NCBI GenBank assembly: GCA_002336975.1
Contig: DDFA01000045.1
Location: 1 to 33,986 of the forward strand
Direction of reading: 5' to 3'
DNA from: Phyllobacteriaceae bacterium UBA1940
GTDB lineage: Bacteria; Pseudomonadota; Alphaproteobacteria; Rhizobiales; Rhizobiaceae
DNA: 33,986 bases
The notes under the pieces were generated by a model. The model was given only the letters and a program-made list of their open reading frames with translations, did not search any database and was not told where the DNA came from. This document shows, piece by piece, positions 26,219-33,986 of this stretch. The position numbers were made by a program, and so were the translations under genes. The number at the start of each line of letters is the position of its first letter. The first letter of the stretch is position 1.

Positions 26219-27721
26219 CTATCGCAGGGTGCGCGACACCGCCCAGCGCCAGCCCGCCAGCTTGCGCTTGCGCAGCGCCTCGTCCATCAGCGGTTCGAAC
26301 CTGCGCTCCAGCGCCCAGCTCTTGGCAAACCAGTCCCTGTCGGGAAATATTCCGGCGCGCGATCCCGCCAGCCAGGCCGCACCGAGCGCCGTCGTCTCGC
26401 GGATCACCGGCCGGTCCACCGGCGCATCCAGAATGTCCGCCAGCCGCTGCATCGTCCAGTTTGACGCCGCCATGCCGCCGTCGACGCGCAGCACCGTCTC
26501 CTTGCCCTTGGCCTTCCAGTCCTTGCGCATCGCGTCCAGCAGGTCGCGCGTCTGGTAGGCGACCGCCTCGAGCGCCGCGCGGGCAAATTCGGCCGGGCCT
26601 GAATTGCGCGTCAGGCCAAAAATCGCACCGCGCGCCTCTGCGTCCCAGTGCGGCGCTCCCAGCCCGACGAAAGCCGGCACCAGGTATACGTCCTGGGCGT
26701 CGTCGGCCTTGGCCGCCAGTTCGCCCGACTGATCGGCCTTGGAGAGGACCCCCAGTCCGTCGCGCAGCCACTGCACTGCGGCGCCCGCGACAAAGATTGA
26801 GCCTTCCAGCGCATAGCTGGTCTCGCCGTCCAGCCGGTAGGCGATCGTCGTCAGCAGCCGGTTGCGCGATTTCACCTGGTCCTTGCCGGTGTTGAGCAAC
26901 GCAAAGCAGCCGGTGCCGTAGGTGGCCTTCATCATGCCGGGCGAAAAGCAGGCTTGACCGATGGTCGCCGCCTGTTGGTCGCCGGCCACCCCCAGGATCG
27001 GAACCGCCGCCCCGAACACACGCTGATCGGTGACGCCGAAATCGGCCGCGCAATCATGCACTTGCGGCAGCATCCTCATTGGAACGCGAATGATCTCGCA
27101 CAGTTTCTCGTCCCAGCCGTTGGCGCCGATGTCGAACAGCAGCGTCCGCGAAGCGTTGGTGGCGTCGGTGGCGTGAACCGCGCCGCCGGTCAGCCGCCAC
27201 ATCAGAAAGGAATCGATGGTGCCGGCCAGCAATTCGCCCTTTTCGGCGCACCGCCGCGCGCCCTTCGCCTGGTCAAGAATCCAGGCGATTTTGGTTCCCG
27301 AAAAATACGGATCGAGTAGCAGCCCGGTCTTTTTCGTCACATAGGGCTCGTGCCCCTCCTTGCGCAACTTGGCGCAGCGGTCGGCGGTGCGGCGGTCCTG
27401 CCATACGATCGCATTGTGGATCGGCTTGCCGGTCGCCTTGTCCCAGATGACCACCGTCTCGCGCTGATTGGTGATGCCCACCGCGCCGATGTCGCCAGGT
27501 TTCAGCTCCGCCTTTTTCAGCGCGGTCCTGATCGACCAGAGCACCGTATCCCAGATCGCCTCCGGATCGTGTTCAACCCAGCCCGACGCCGGGTAGATCT
27601 GTGGAAATTCCTTCTGGCCGACCGCCACGATCCGCATCTTGTCGTCGAACACGATCGCCCGGCTCGACGTCGTGCCCTGATCGATTGCCAGCACATGCCT
27701 TGGACCGGCAGTCTTGCCCAT
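26219..27721 (-). CDS. glpK: Glycerol kinase GlpK
   Basis: This 500-residue cytosolic FGGY-family kinase phosphorylates glycerol to sn-glycerol-3-phosphate. The N-terminal phosphate-binding loop is [15 protein letters not shown] (12-26). The conserved [13 protein letters not shown] and [15 protein letters not shown] segments and the FGGY-type ending with [13 protein letters not shown] and GAAWLAG are all present. ATG 27721 is preferred because GGGGGAGA lies just upstream; a TTG at 27736 is in frame. It is 15 bases downstream of the decarboxylase gene and likely the last gene of the long Anbu-cluster transcript. No glycerol transporter or glycerol-3-phosphate dehydrogenase gene is nearby, unlike usual glp operons. 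Confidence 0.95.
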   Translation of the reverse strand: MGKTAGPRHVLAIDQGTTSSRAIVFDDKMRIVAVGQKEFPQIYPASGWVEHDPEAIWDTVLWSIRTALKKAELKPGDIGAVGITNQRETVVIWDKATGKPIHNAIVWQDRRTADRCAKLRKEGHEPYVTKKTGLLLDPYFSGTKIAWILDQAKGARRCAEKGELLAGTIDSFLMWRLTGGAVHATDATNASRTLLFDIGANGWDEKLCEIIRVPMRMLPQVHDCAADFGVTDQRVFGAAVPILGVAGDQQAATIGQACFSPGMMKATYGTGCFALLNTGKDQVKSRNRLLTTIAYRLDGETSYALEGSIFVAGAAVQWLRDGLGVLSKADQSGELAAKADDAQDVYLVPAFVGLGAPHWDAEARGAIFGLTRNSGPAEFARAALEAVAYQTRDLLDAMRKDWKAKGKETVLRVDGGMAASNWTMQRLADILDAPVDRPVIRETTALGAAWLAGSRAGIFPDRDWFAKSWALERRFEPLMDEALRKRKLAGWRWAVSRTLR

Positions 27722-27736
27722 GAGATTCTCCCCCAA

Positions 27737-29164
27737 CTAAACCGACAAAGCGAGTTCGCGGATTACCTCGAACGCCGTATCGGCATCTTCCTCGCGCATG
27801 TCAAACTGGCCTGCCTGGAACCGGATCGCCAGCTTTCCGTCGACCCGTGTCTGCGTCAGATAGGTACGGCCGTCATCGTTGATCCGGTTCACCAGGTCCT
27901 GGTTGTGCAGGTCGACATCGGTCACCCCCGCCGGCGCGTGCCGGAACGAGAACAGCGACAGCATCGGCTCGGTGACGATCTCGAAATCGGGCATCGCGCG
28001 CAGCCGCTCCGCCACCTTGCGCGACCAGGCGATATGGTTGCGGATCATGCCGCGCAAATGTTCCAGCCCGTAGGCGCGCAGCAGGAACCAGATTTTCAGC
28101 GCCCTGAACCTTCGGCCGAGCGGCACCGACCATTCCGAATAGTTGACGATCTGCTCGGCCCCGTGGGTCTTGAGATATTCGGGCTGGGCGGCTAGCGTCC
28201 TCACCAGTTCGTCGGGCCGGGCGATAAACTGGATCGAACAGTCGAACTGCGCCCCCAGCCATTTGTGCGGATTGAAGACGATCGAATCCGCGTGCTCCAC
28301 CCCTGCCCAGATCGTCCGCAATTCCGGGCAGATCATCGCCGAGCCTGCCCAGGCGGCGTCGACATGCAGGAACGGGCGACAGCCCGTCTGCTTCTCCAGC
28401 CGGTCGAGCATCGCCACGATCGCCGCCAGATCGTCGGTGCCGCCGACACTTGTCCCGCCGACCGACGCGATGACGCCGGCCGGGACCTTACCCGCGTCGA
28501 GGTCGCGGCGGATCGCCTGTTCCAGCGCCACGACGTCCATCGACCGGCGGTCGCCGACGGCCTTGATGCGCACCAGATTGTCCTGGCCGATGCCCGACAC
28601 CCAGATCGCCCTGTCGACTGAGGTGTGCACCTCGCCCGAACAGTAGACGCGCAACTGCTTCTGCCCGGCTAGGCCGCTGGCGTTGCCGCTAAAATCCAGC
28701 GCCTTCTCGCGCATCACCAGCACCGCGTTCAGCGTCGCCGACGAGGCCGAATCCTGGATCGCGCCGAGAAACCGCTCCGGCAGGCCGAGCGCCTGGCGGA
28801 ACCAGTCGACCATCCGGGTCTCCAGTTCGGTCGCCCCGGGCGATGTCTGCCACAGCATGCATTGCGCCGCGACCGCGGTGACCAGATATTCCGCCACCAC
28901 CGACGCCGGCGCGGCATTGGCCGGGAAATAAGCGAAGAAGCGCGGATGCTGCCAATGCGTCATCGCCGGCATGATGATGTTCTCGAAATCGGCGAAGATG
29001 GCGTCCATCGCCTCGCCGGTTTCCGGCGGCGCGGCCGCGATCTGCGCCTCGACGCTGCCCGGCGTCAGCGGCGCCCGCACCCGCCGCTCGCGGATCGAGG
29101 CGCGATAGTCGACGCCCCACCTGGCCGCAACGGCTGACCAGTGTCGAAAATCGTCGTCATTCAT
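27737..29164 (-). CDS. PLP-dependent group II decarboxylase (aromatic-L-amino-acid decarboxylase type)
   Basis: This 475-residue enzyme is expected to remove the carboxyl group of an aromatic L-amino acid (tryptophan, tyrosine, phenylalanine or DOPA) to give an amine. The fold type I PLP site is complete: H180 in SGEVHTSVDRA stacks on the cofactor ring, D269 in HVDAAWAG contacts the pyridine nitrogen, and K301 in NPHKWLGAQFDCS forms the Schiff base. N-terminal HPRFFAYFPANAAPASVVAE and LWQTSPGATELE are classical for the family. The gene starts 12 bases after the Anbu gene and ends 15 bases before glpK. The substrate, and whether it truly belongs to the Anbu pathway, are undetermined. Confidence 0.92.
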   Translation of the reverse strand: MNDDDFRHWSAVAARWGVDYRASIRERRVRAPLTPGSVEAQIAAAPPETGEAMDAIFADFENIIMPAMTHWQHPRFFAYFPANAAPASVVAEYLVTAVAAQCMLWQTSPGATELETRMVDWFRQALGLPERFLGAIQDSASSATLNAVLVMREKALDFSGNASGLAGQKQLRVYCSGEVHTSVDRAIWVSGIGQDNLVRIKAVGDRRSMDVVALEQAIRRDLDAGKVPAGVIASVGGTSVGGTDDLAAIVAMLDRLEKQTGCRPFLHVDAAWAGSAMICPELRTIWAGVEHADSIVFNPHKWLGAQFDCSIQFIARPDELVRTLAAQPEYLKTHGAEQIVNYSEWSVPLGRRFRALKIWFLLRAYGLEHLRGMIRNHIAWSRKVAERLRAMPDFEIVTEPMLSLFSFRHAPAGVTDVDLHNQDLVNRINDDGRTYLTQTRVDGKLAIRFQAGQFDMREEDADTAFEVIRELALSV

Positions 29165-29176
29165 GGCTTTGCCGCC

Positions 29177-29905
29177 TCAGGCCTGAAAATCCGGCAGGTC
29201 CTCGAACGCCTTGCGCAGCGCCGACGACCAGCCCTCGGAAATCGTACGATAATAGGCGTCGTCCGCCGCTATCCGCTTCTGGAATGTCACGTCCAGCGTG
29301 TCCTTCTCGTAAAACAGCATGTCCAGCGGCAGTCCGACCGACAGGTTCGACTTCAGCGTCGAATCGAACGACACCATGAGCAGCTTGGCGGTCTCGGCGA
29401 ACGACATTTGCGGATCGTAGGCCCGCACGATGATCGGCTTGCCGTATTTGGTCTCGCCGATCTGGAAGAACGGCGTGTCGCCGCCCGCCTCGATGAAGTT
29501 TCCCTCCGGATAGATCATGAACAGCCGAGGCTCTGTCCCCTTGATCTGCCCGCCGAGGATGAACGACGCATTGAACGCGTCGGCACGCTGGCCGGCGGAG
29601 GCGGTCGTCTCGATCACCTCGCGCACCACCTGGCCGACCACCCGCGCCGTCTGGAACATCGACGGAGTCTCCAACAGCGTCGCGACCCGCTCGACCGGCG
29701 CCTTGGCGCGCTCGTCGAGGATCGACACCACCGCCTGCGTCGTCGCCAGATTGCCGGCCGACAACAGCACGATCACCCGCTCGCCCGGCGTCGACCAGAC
29801 ATGCATCTTGCGGAACGTCGAAATATTGTCGATGCCAGCATTGGTGCGGGTGTCCGACATGAACACCAGCCCGCGGTCAATTTTCAGCCCGACGCAATAG
29901 GTCAT
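29177..29905 (-). CDS. Anbu, proteasome-related peptidase
   Basis: The product is a 242-residue Ntn-hydrolase of the proteasome beta/HslV superfamily, Anbu branch. The start MTYCVGLKIDRGLVFMSDTRTNAG places T2 as the N-terminal nucleophile after Met removal, D18 in the DTRT motif, and K33, matching the T1, D17 and K33 triad of proteasomal subunits within one position. Anbu proteins assemble into open helical rings in published structures, and their cellular substrate is uncertain. Here it is the fourth gene of a block with ATP-grasp, alpha-E and transglutaminase genes, the usual Anbu partners. No unfoldase ATPase is adjacent. It lies 27 bases after the transglutaminase gene. Confidence 0.92.
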   Translation of the reverse strand: MTYCVGLKIDRGLVFMSDTRTNAGIDNISTFRKMHVWSTPGERVIVLLSAGNLATTQAVVSILDERAKAPVERVATLLETPSMFQTARVVGQVVREVIETTASAGQRADAFNASFILGGQIKGTEPRLFMIYPEGNFIEAGGDTPFFQIGETKYGKPIIVRAYDPQMSFAETAKLLMVSFDSTLKSNLSVGLPLDMLFYEKDTLDVTFQKRIAADDAYYRTISEGWSSALRKAFEDLPDFQA

Positions 29906-29932
29906 CGATTCGATCCCGTCGCAGTGCGGCGA

Positions 29933-30721
29933 TTACTGCTCGACGGTGATCTGAACCGCAAGCGATTCCACCGCATGGCCGATCCGAATGCCGGAAACCG
30001 GCGCGGCGTTGCGATAGTCGCGGCCGGTGGCGACGCTGACATAGGTTTCATCGGGCGACATCCGGTTCGATGGATCGAACCCGACCCATCCCAGGCCGAC
30101 GACATGCGCCTCGGCCCAGGCATGCGACGCCGCCTGTTCGCCGTCCTTCATCAAATAGCCGCTGACATAGCGCGCCGGAGCGCCGGCCAGCCGCGCCACG
30201 GCGCAAAAGACATGCGCATGATCCTGGCACACGCCCTTGCCCAGTTCCAGCGCCTGCTCCGCCGTTGTCGCCGCATCGGTCGCGCCGGTCTGATAGGCGA
30301 CGCTGTCGGCCACGAGCTCCATCAGTCTGTGCATTCGGGTCAACTGGTCGCCCTCGCCCAGCGACCTCGCCAGCGCCCTGCCCTTCTTGCCGGCTTCGGT
30401 CAGTTCGGTCGGCTGTTCGAACACCCAGAGCGGCATGAAACCTTTTTGCGGGCCCGAGACGCCGGCTGTCGGATAGGTCTCCACCTCGCCCGACGCGACG
30501 ATGCTCACCGCATGCGCATCGCCGTCGATCGAGACCAGCCGCGTGTCGTTGCCGAACGCGTCGGCGTAGCGAAGTTCCTCGCGCGCGCCCTCGATGTCGA
30601 TCGACCACGAGATCACCCTTTGCGTTTTTCCGTCCGGCGGTTTCAGCCGCAGCCGCTGCAGGCCGTAGCCCATCGGCTGGTCGTAGCGATACTCGGTCCG
30701 ATGGCTGACTCTTAGATGCAT
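29933..30721 (-). CDS. Transglutaminase-like cysteine protease family protein
   Basis: This 262-residue protein has the bacterial transglutaminase N-terminal domain (MHLRVSHRTEYRYDQPMGYG onward), then the papain-like catalytic core. The triad is C165 in GKGVCQDHAH, H200 in ASHAWAEAHV and D216 in VGFDPSN. It could cleave or ligate amide bonds. It has no signal peptide and is likely cytosolic. In this gene set it sits between the alpha-E gene (15 bases) and Anbu (27 bases), and is one of the constant members of Anbu loci. Confidence 0.9.
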   Translation of the reverse strand: MHLRVSHRTEYRYDQPMGYGLQRLRLKPPDGKTQRVISWSIDIEGAREELRYADAFGNDTRLVSIDGDAHAVSIVASGEVETYPTAGVSGPQKGFMPLWVFEQPTELTEAGKKGRALARSLGEGDQLTRMHRLMELVADSVAYQTGATDAATTAEQALELGKGVCQDHAHVFCAVARLAGAPARYVSGYLMKDGEQAASHAWAEAHVVGLGWVGFDPSNRMSPDETYVSVATGRDYRNAAPVSGIRIGHAVESLAVQITVEQ

Positions 30722-30736
30722 GCGCCGGTCCTCGCC

Positions 30737-31675
30737 CTATACAAAGCGGTATTCCTCGGCGATCTGGCTGCCCAGCAGATTGTTGTCGCCGATGAACCTG
30801 ACCAGGAATTCGTGCAGGCCCTGGTCGAAAACATCCTTGACCGAACCAACCTTCAGCTTGGTCAGCGTCGCCGCCGCCGTGTCGTGGCAGCCCTGCCGCT
30901 CGCCATAGGCGTTGGCCAGATAGTCGAGGCTTTCGCAAATGTTGCGGTAGCAGAAGGTCAGCGACCGCGGCATGCGCGAATTGAGGATCAGGAAATCGGC
31001 GATGTTGGTCGGCTTGTATTCGACGTCGTAGATCCAGCGGTAGGAGCGATGCGCCGCCACCGAACGCAGGATCGATTCCCACTGATAATTGTCGAGCGAC
31101 GAACCGACCCAGCTCACCGAAGGCAGCAGCACGTAATATTTCACGTCGAGAATGCGCGCCGTATTGTCGGCGCGCTCGATAAAGGTGCCGATCTGGCTGA
31201 AATCGAAGATCTCGTTGCGCAGCTGGGTTCCGTGCAGCGCGCCTCGGATCAGCGCCGTCTCGCGCTTGATCCGGTCGAGGATACGCGGCAGGTCGCGTTC
31301 GTCGATCGGCGCGCCGAGCATGCGCTTCATCGACATCCACGCTTCATTCAGGCTTTCCCAGGTCTCGCGCGTCAGCGCGGTTCGCACCATACGGCCATTG
31401 TTGCGCGCGGTCTCTATCGCCGACATCACGCTCGACGGGTTGGCCTTGTCGCGCAGCAGGAAGTCCGACACCGTTGCCGCCGTGAAATCCTGGTGTTTTT
31501 GGCGGAACTGGTATTCGACGCCCGCCGACACCACCACCGACGCCCATTCGTCGGTCGAACTCGCGGTGCGCGTCAGCGCCAGCCTGAGGCCGGCGTCGAC
31601 CAGGCGCGCCATGTTTTCGGCCCGCTCGATGTAGCGGTTCATCCAGAAAAGACCGTTTGCGTTGCGTCCCAGCAT
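30737..31675 (-). CDS. Alpha-E domain protein
   Basis: The product is a mostly helical protein of 312 residues. The conserved start MLGRNANGLFWMNRYIERAENMARLVDAGLRL, the mid-region IERADNTARILDVKYYVLLP and the Trp-rich SVSWVGSSLDNYQWES identify the alpha-E family. The repeated ERAEN/ERADN motifs in two halves suggest an internal duplication. Its biochemical role is unknown; genes of this family nearly always sit beside circularly permuted ATP-grasp and transglutaminase genes, and the three are thought to act together on peptides. It begins one base after the ATP-grasp stop. Confidence 0.9.
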   Translation of the reverse strand: MLGRNANGLFWMNRYIERAENMARLVDAGLRLALTRTASSTDEWASVVVSAGVEYQFRQKHQDFTAATVSDFLLRDKANPSSVMSAIETARNNGRMVRTALTRETWESLNEAWMSMKRMLGAPIDERDLPRILDRIKRETALIRGALHGTQLRNEIFDFSQIGTFIERADNTARILDVKYYVLLPSVSWVGSSLDNYQWESILRSVAAHRSYRWIYDVEYKPTNIADFLILNSRMPRSLTFCYRNICESLDYLANAYGERQGCHDTAAATLTKLKVGSVKDVFDQGLHEFLVRFIGDNNLLGSQIAEEYRFV

Positions 31676-31676
31676 G

Positions 31677-33116
31677 TCAGTCGTCCAGCACCCATGTGTC
31701 CTTGGTGCCGCCGCCCTGCGAGGAGTTGACCACTAGCGATCCCTCCTTGAGCGCCACCCGCGTCAAGCCGCCGGGCACGATCTGGATGCGGTCCGACACC
31801 AGCACATAGGGCCGCAGGTCGACGTGGCGGGGCGCCAGCCCGGCCTTGCTCAGGATCGGGCAGGTCGACAGCGCCAGCGTCGGCTGCGCGATGTAGTTGC
31901 CGGGGTTCTTGGCGAGTTTCGCCGAAAACGCCTCGCGTTCCTTTTTCGACGCCGTCGGCCCCACCAGCATGCCGTAGCCGCCGGACCCGTGCACTTCTTT
32001 CACCACCAGTTCGGCGAGATGTTCCTGCACATATTTGAGACTGTCGGCCTCGGAGCAGCGCCAGGTCGGGATATTGCCGAGGATCGCCTTGCGGCCGGTG
32101 TAGAACTCGACGATCTCGGGCATGTAGGAATAGATCGCCTTGTCGTCTGCGATGCCGGTTCCCGGCGCATTGGCGATGGTGATCCGGCCGGCCCGGTAGA
32201 CGTCCATGATGCCGGGCACCCCCAGAGCCGAATCCGGCCTGAACGTCAGCGGGTCGAGGAAAGCGTCGTCGACGCGGCGGTAAAGCACGTCGATCGGCTT
32301 GTAGCCTTGGGTGGTGCGCATCGCGATGCGGCCGTCGACGACGCGCAGATCGCTGCCCTCGACCAGTTCGACGCCCATCTGGTCGGCCAGGAACGAATGT
32401 TCGAAATAGGCCGAATTGAAGATGCCCGGCGTCAGCACCGCGATCGTCGGCGCGCCATCGCACGATTCGGGCCTGACATTGGCGAGCGACTGGCGCAGCA
32501 ATTGCGGATAGTTCTCGACCGGCCTGACCTTGATCTTCTGGAACAGCTCGGGAAACAGCTGCATCATCGTTTCCCGGTTCTCCAGCATGTAGGACACGCC
32601 CGACGGGGTGCGCGCATTGTCCTCGAGCACGTAAAAATCGTCCTCGCCGGTGCGCACGATGTCGACGCCGATAATGTGAGTGTAGACGCCGGCCGGCGGC
32701 CTCACCCCGACCATTTCCGGCAGGAACGCCTCATTGCCGGCGATCAGCTGTTTTGGAATGCGGCCGGCCTTGATGATTTCCTGCCGGTGGTAGATGTCGT
32801 CGAGAAAGGCGTTCAGCGCCACCACCCGCTGCTCGATACCCTGGGTCAGCCGCCGCCATTCCCGCCCCGACAGGATGCGCGGCACGATGTCGAAGGGGAT
32901 GATGCGTTCGGCCGCCTCCTCCTGACCGTAGACGGCGAAGGTGATGCCGGTCTTGCGGAACACCAGTTCCGCGTCGTCCATCTTTTCGCGCAGCCTGGCC
33001 GGATCCTGATTGGCGAACCAGCTGTCATAGGACGCGTAGGGTTTTCTGACCACGTCGCCGCCGGGGCGCATCTCGTCAAAGGCTGCCAATTCGTCCGCAC
33101 TCCCACTCCAACCCAT
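31677..33116 (-). CDS. Circularly permuted (type 2) ATP-grasp protein
   Basis: This protein of about 479 residues belongs to the ATP-grasp superfamily with circularly permuted domains and is predicted to be an amide- or peptide-bond-forming ligase. Recognisable segments are FAVYGQ near residue 60, IPFDIVPRILSGREWRRLTQGIEQR, FYVLEDNARTPSGVSYMLENRE, and VKEVHGSGGYGMLVGP near 370, a likely ATP-binding glycine loop. It is the first gene of the block. ATG 33116 is preferred over the in-frame TTG 33128. A 12-base palindrome lies 28 bases upstream. The substrate is unknown. Confidence 0.9.
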   Translation of the reverse strand: MGWSGSADELAAFDEMRPGGDVVRKPYASYDSWFANQDPARLREKMDDAELVFRKTGITFAVYGQEEAAERIIPFDIVPRILSGREWRRLTQGIEQRVVALNAFLDDIYHRQEIIKAGRIPKQLIAGNEAFLPEMVGVRPPAGVYTHIIGVDIVRTGEDDFYVLEDNARTPSGVSYMLENRETMMQLFPELFQKIKVRPVENYPQLLRQSLANVRPESCDGAPTIAVLTPGIFNSAYFEHSFLADQMGVELVEGSDLRVVDGRIAMRTTQGYKPIDVLYRRVDDAFLDPLTFRPDSALGVPGIMDVYRAGRITIANAPGTGIADDKAIYSYMPEIVEFYTGRKAILGNIPTWRCSEADSLKYVQEHLAELVVKEVHGSGGYGMLVGPTASKKEREAFSAKLAKNPGNYIAQPTLALSTCPILSKAGLAPRHVDLRPYVLVSDRIQIVPGGLTRVALKEGSLVVNSSQGGGTKDTWVLDD

Positions 33117-33143
33117 TTCACTGGGCAAGTGTCAGAAATGCAA

Positions 33144-33155
33144 GCGCAATTGCGC
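33144..33155. promoter_or_regulatory. Palindrome upstream of the Anbu gene block
   Basis: GCGCAATTGCGC is a perfect 12-base palindrome, 28-39 bases before the ATP-grasp start codon. It shares the half-site TTGCGC with repeats near the BMP operon. It may be an operator; a chance occurrence in GC-rich DNA cannot be excluded. Confidence 0.3.
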
Positions 33156-33304
33156 CGTTTTCGGACATTTGGCAGGTTTGGCGCTGGGTGTGCGGAAAGC
33201 CGACGGATTTGGGCTGGATGAACCAGGCCTGACGGGTTAGCCAACGGCAGACGCCCGTTTCGCCATTGGACAAACGGGGCGATTCAATGCTCGCGGGAAC
33301 TGCC

Positions 33305-33541
33305 CTAGAACGCGCGAAACGTCATCACCGTCAGCGTGTCGCGGATGCCGGGCACCGCATGCACCTGTTCGTTGACGAAGTGGCCGATGTCGACGCCGTC
33401 CTCGACATAGAATTTCACCAGCAGGTCCCACTGCCCTGCCGTCGAATAGATTTCCGACGCAATCTCGCGATCGGCGATCGCCGCGGCGACATCGTAAGAC
33501 TTGCCGAGATCGCATTTGATCTGAACGAAAAGCGCCTGCAT
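33305..33541 (-). CDS. Stand-alone Lrp/AsnC ligand-binding domain protein
   Basis: This 78-residue protein consists only of the RAM (AsnC_trans_reg) domain of the Lrp/AsnC regulators, without a DNA-binding helix-turn-helix. The sequence MQALFVQIKCDLGKSYDVAAAIADRE, then STAGQWDLLVKFYV and GHFVNEQVHAVPGI, is characteristic. Such proteins bind amino acids and oligomerise and may modulate full-length Lrp family members. ATG 33541 gives the usual N-terminus; an ATG at 33556 adds five residues. It is a separate gene 106 bases downstream of tgt on the same strand. The exact role is unknown. Confidence 0.88.
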   Translation of the reverse strand: MQALFVQIKCDLGKSYDVAAAIADREIASEIYSTAGQWDLLVKFYVEDGVDIGHFVNEQVHAVPGIRDTLTVMTFRAF

Positions 33542-33647
33542 GAAACGGTCCGTCATCTGATTTGATCGCCGACACTGGCAATTCGGGCCGGCCCATGCAA
33601 GCGCACAGGTCGATTTGCGGCCGCGAAAATGAACTTCGCCCCGCATT

Positions 33648-33986
33648 TCACAGCGGTGCGATGTCGCCCCTTGCCCAGCCCTCGCCGGTCTGCGCCGCAT
33701 GATCGGCGAGCCGCCCGGCTTCAATCGCGCCGCGAATGCCGCGCATCAGGTCCTGGTAGTAAGAAATGTTATTCCAGCTCAACAGCATGCCGCCCAGCGC
33801 CTCGCCCGACCGCACCAGATGGTGCAGATAGGCACGGCTGTAGTCGCGCGCCGCCGGGCACGACGATTCCTCGTCCAGCGGACGGTGGTCGTCGGCATGG
33901 CGGGCGTTGCGCAGATTGATCTTGCCGCGCCGCGTATAGGCCAGCCCGTGGCGTCCGGCGCGCGTCGGCATCACGCAGTCGAACAT
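33648..33986 (-). CDS. tgt: tRNA-guanine transglycosylase, C-terminal part (gene continues past the window)
   Basis: 112 residues of the C-terminus are visible; the gene is cut by the window edge. Tgt exchanges guanine-34 of certain tRNAs for the queuosine precursor preQ1. The nucleophile segment MFDCVMPTR and INLRNARHADD are intact, and YSRAYLHHLVR and YYQDLMRGIR follow. The structural zinc site is abnormal: in the Zymomonas enzyme the ligands are three Cys in a CxCxxC pattern plus a His; here the matching positions read S-S-C-P-A-A and the His is Asn (LLSWNNIS). Only one of four ligands remains. This may be a lineage trait rather than a defect, since the rest is well conserved. Confidence 0.95.
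   Translation of the reverse strand: MFDCVMPTRAGRHGLAYTRRGKINLRNARHADDHRPLDEESSCPAARDYSRAYLHHLVRSGEALGGMLLSWNNISYYQDLMRGIRGAIEAGRLADHAAQTGEGWARGDIAPL

Noticed and set aside
33252..33281. A hairpin (CGCCCGTTT with AAACGGGGCG) after the Lrp/AsnC-like gene as terminator
   Set aside because: The stem has a bulge and no T tract follows on either strand; it may be a weak structure only.

Overview
The window is a high-GC, gene-dense stretch of bacterial chromosome, almost certainly from an alphaproteobacterium of the order Hyphomicrobiales (Rhizobiales), perhaps close to Mesorhizobium/Phyllobacteriaceae. Pointers are a phosphatidylcholine synthase, a BA14K-family protein, an IalB-family protein, the mfd-sdhE/recG arrangement, and a stand-alone Lrp/AsnC ligand-binding domain protein. 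The genus is an inference from gene content; no rRNA gene is present. I see no insertion sequence, prophage, integron or CRISPR array.

Layout: 1-263 is the tail of a truncated + strand gene, followed by a terminator. 551-5332 (-) is a complete BMP-type ABC importer operon (ATPase, two permeases, periplasmic binding protein), with an unusual cluster of inverted repeats upstream. 5514-7370 (-) carries a quinone oxidoreductase and phosphatidylcholine synthase. 7526-8737 (+) is a UbiH-type FAD hydroxylase whose end overlaps a convergent AEC-family transporter (8699-9664, -). Next come hspQ (+), an IalB-family secreted protein (-), a solitary oligopeptide-binding protein and a FrnE-like DsbA protein (+). 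A genome-maintenance block follows: mfd and sdhE (-) and recG (+). Then on the - strand lie a DUF502 membrane protein, glmS, glmU (UDP-GlcNAc synthesis) and ccdA. A tRNA-Lys(UUU) with a visible promoter and terminator follows, then two + strand genes: an Ala/Lys/Pro-rich histone H1-like protein and a BA14K protein, each with a strong terminator.

27721-33116 (and glpK down to 26219) is the most interesting part. Six - strand genes, 1 to 27 bases apart, encode in transcription order a circularly permuted ATP-grasp protein, an alpha-E protein, a transglutaminase-like protease, the proteasome-related Anbu peptidase, a PLP-dependent aromatic-amino-acid-type decarboxylase and glycerol kinase. The first four are a recurring bacterial set whose biochemical role is still unsettled; the last two are unexpected partners. 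The window closes with a small Lrp/AsnC ligand-binding domain protein and the C-terminal part of tRNA-guanine transglycosylase (Tgt), in which three of the four residues that normally bind the structural zinc are replaced.

Most genes are ordinary core or semi-core functions. The parts that merit follow-up are the Anbu-decarboxylase-glpK linkage, the zinc-site-less Tgt, the acid-free histone-like protein, and several palindromic sites in promoter regions.
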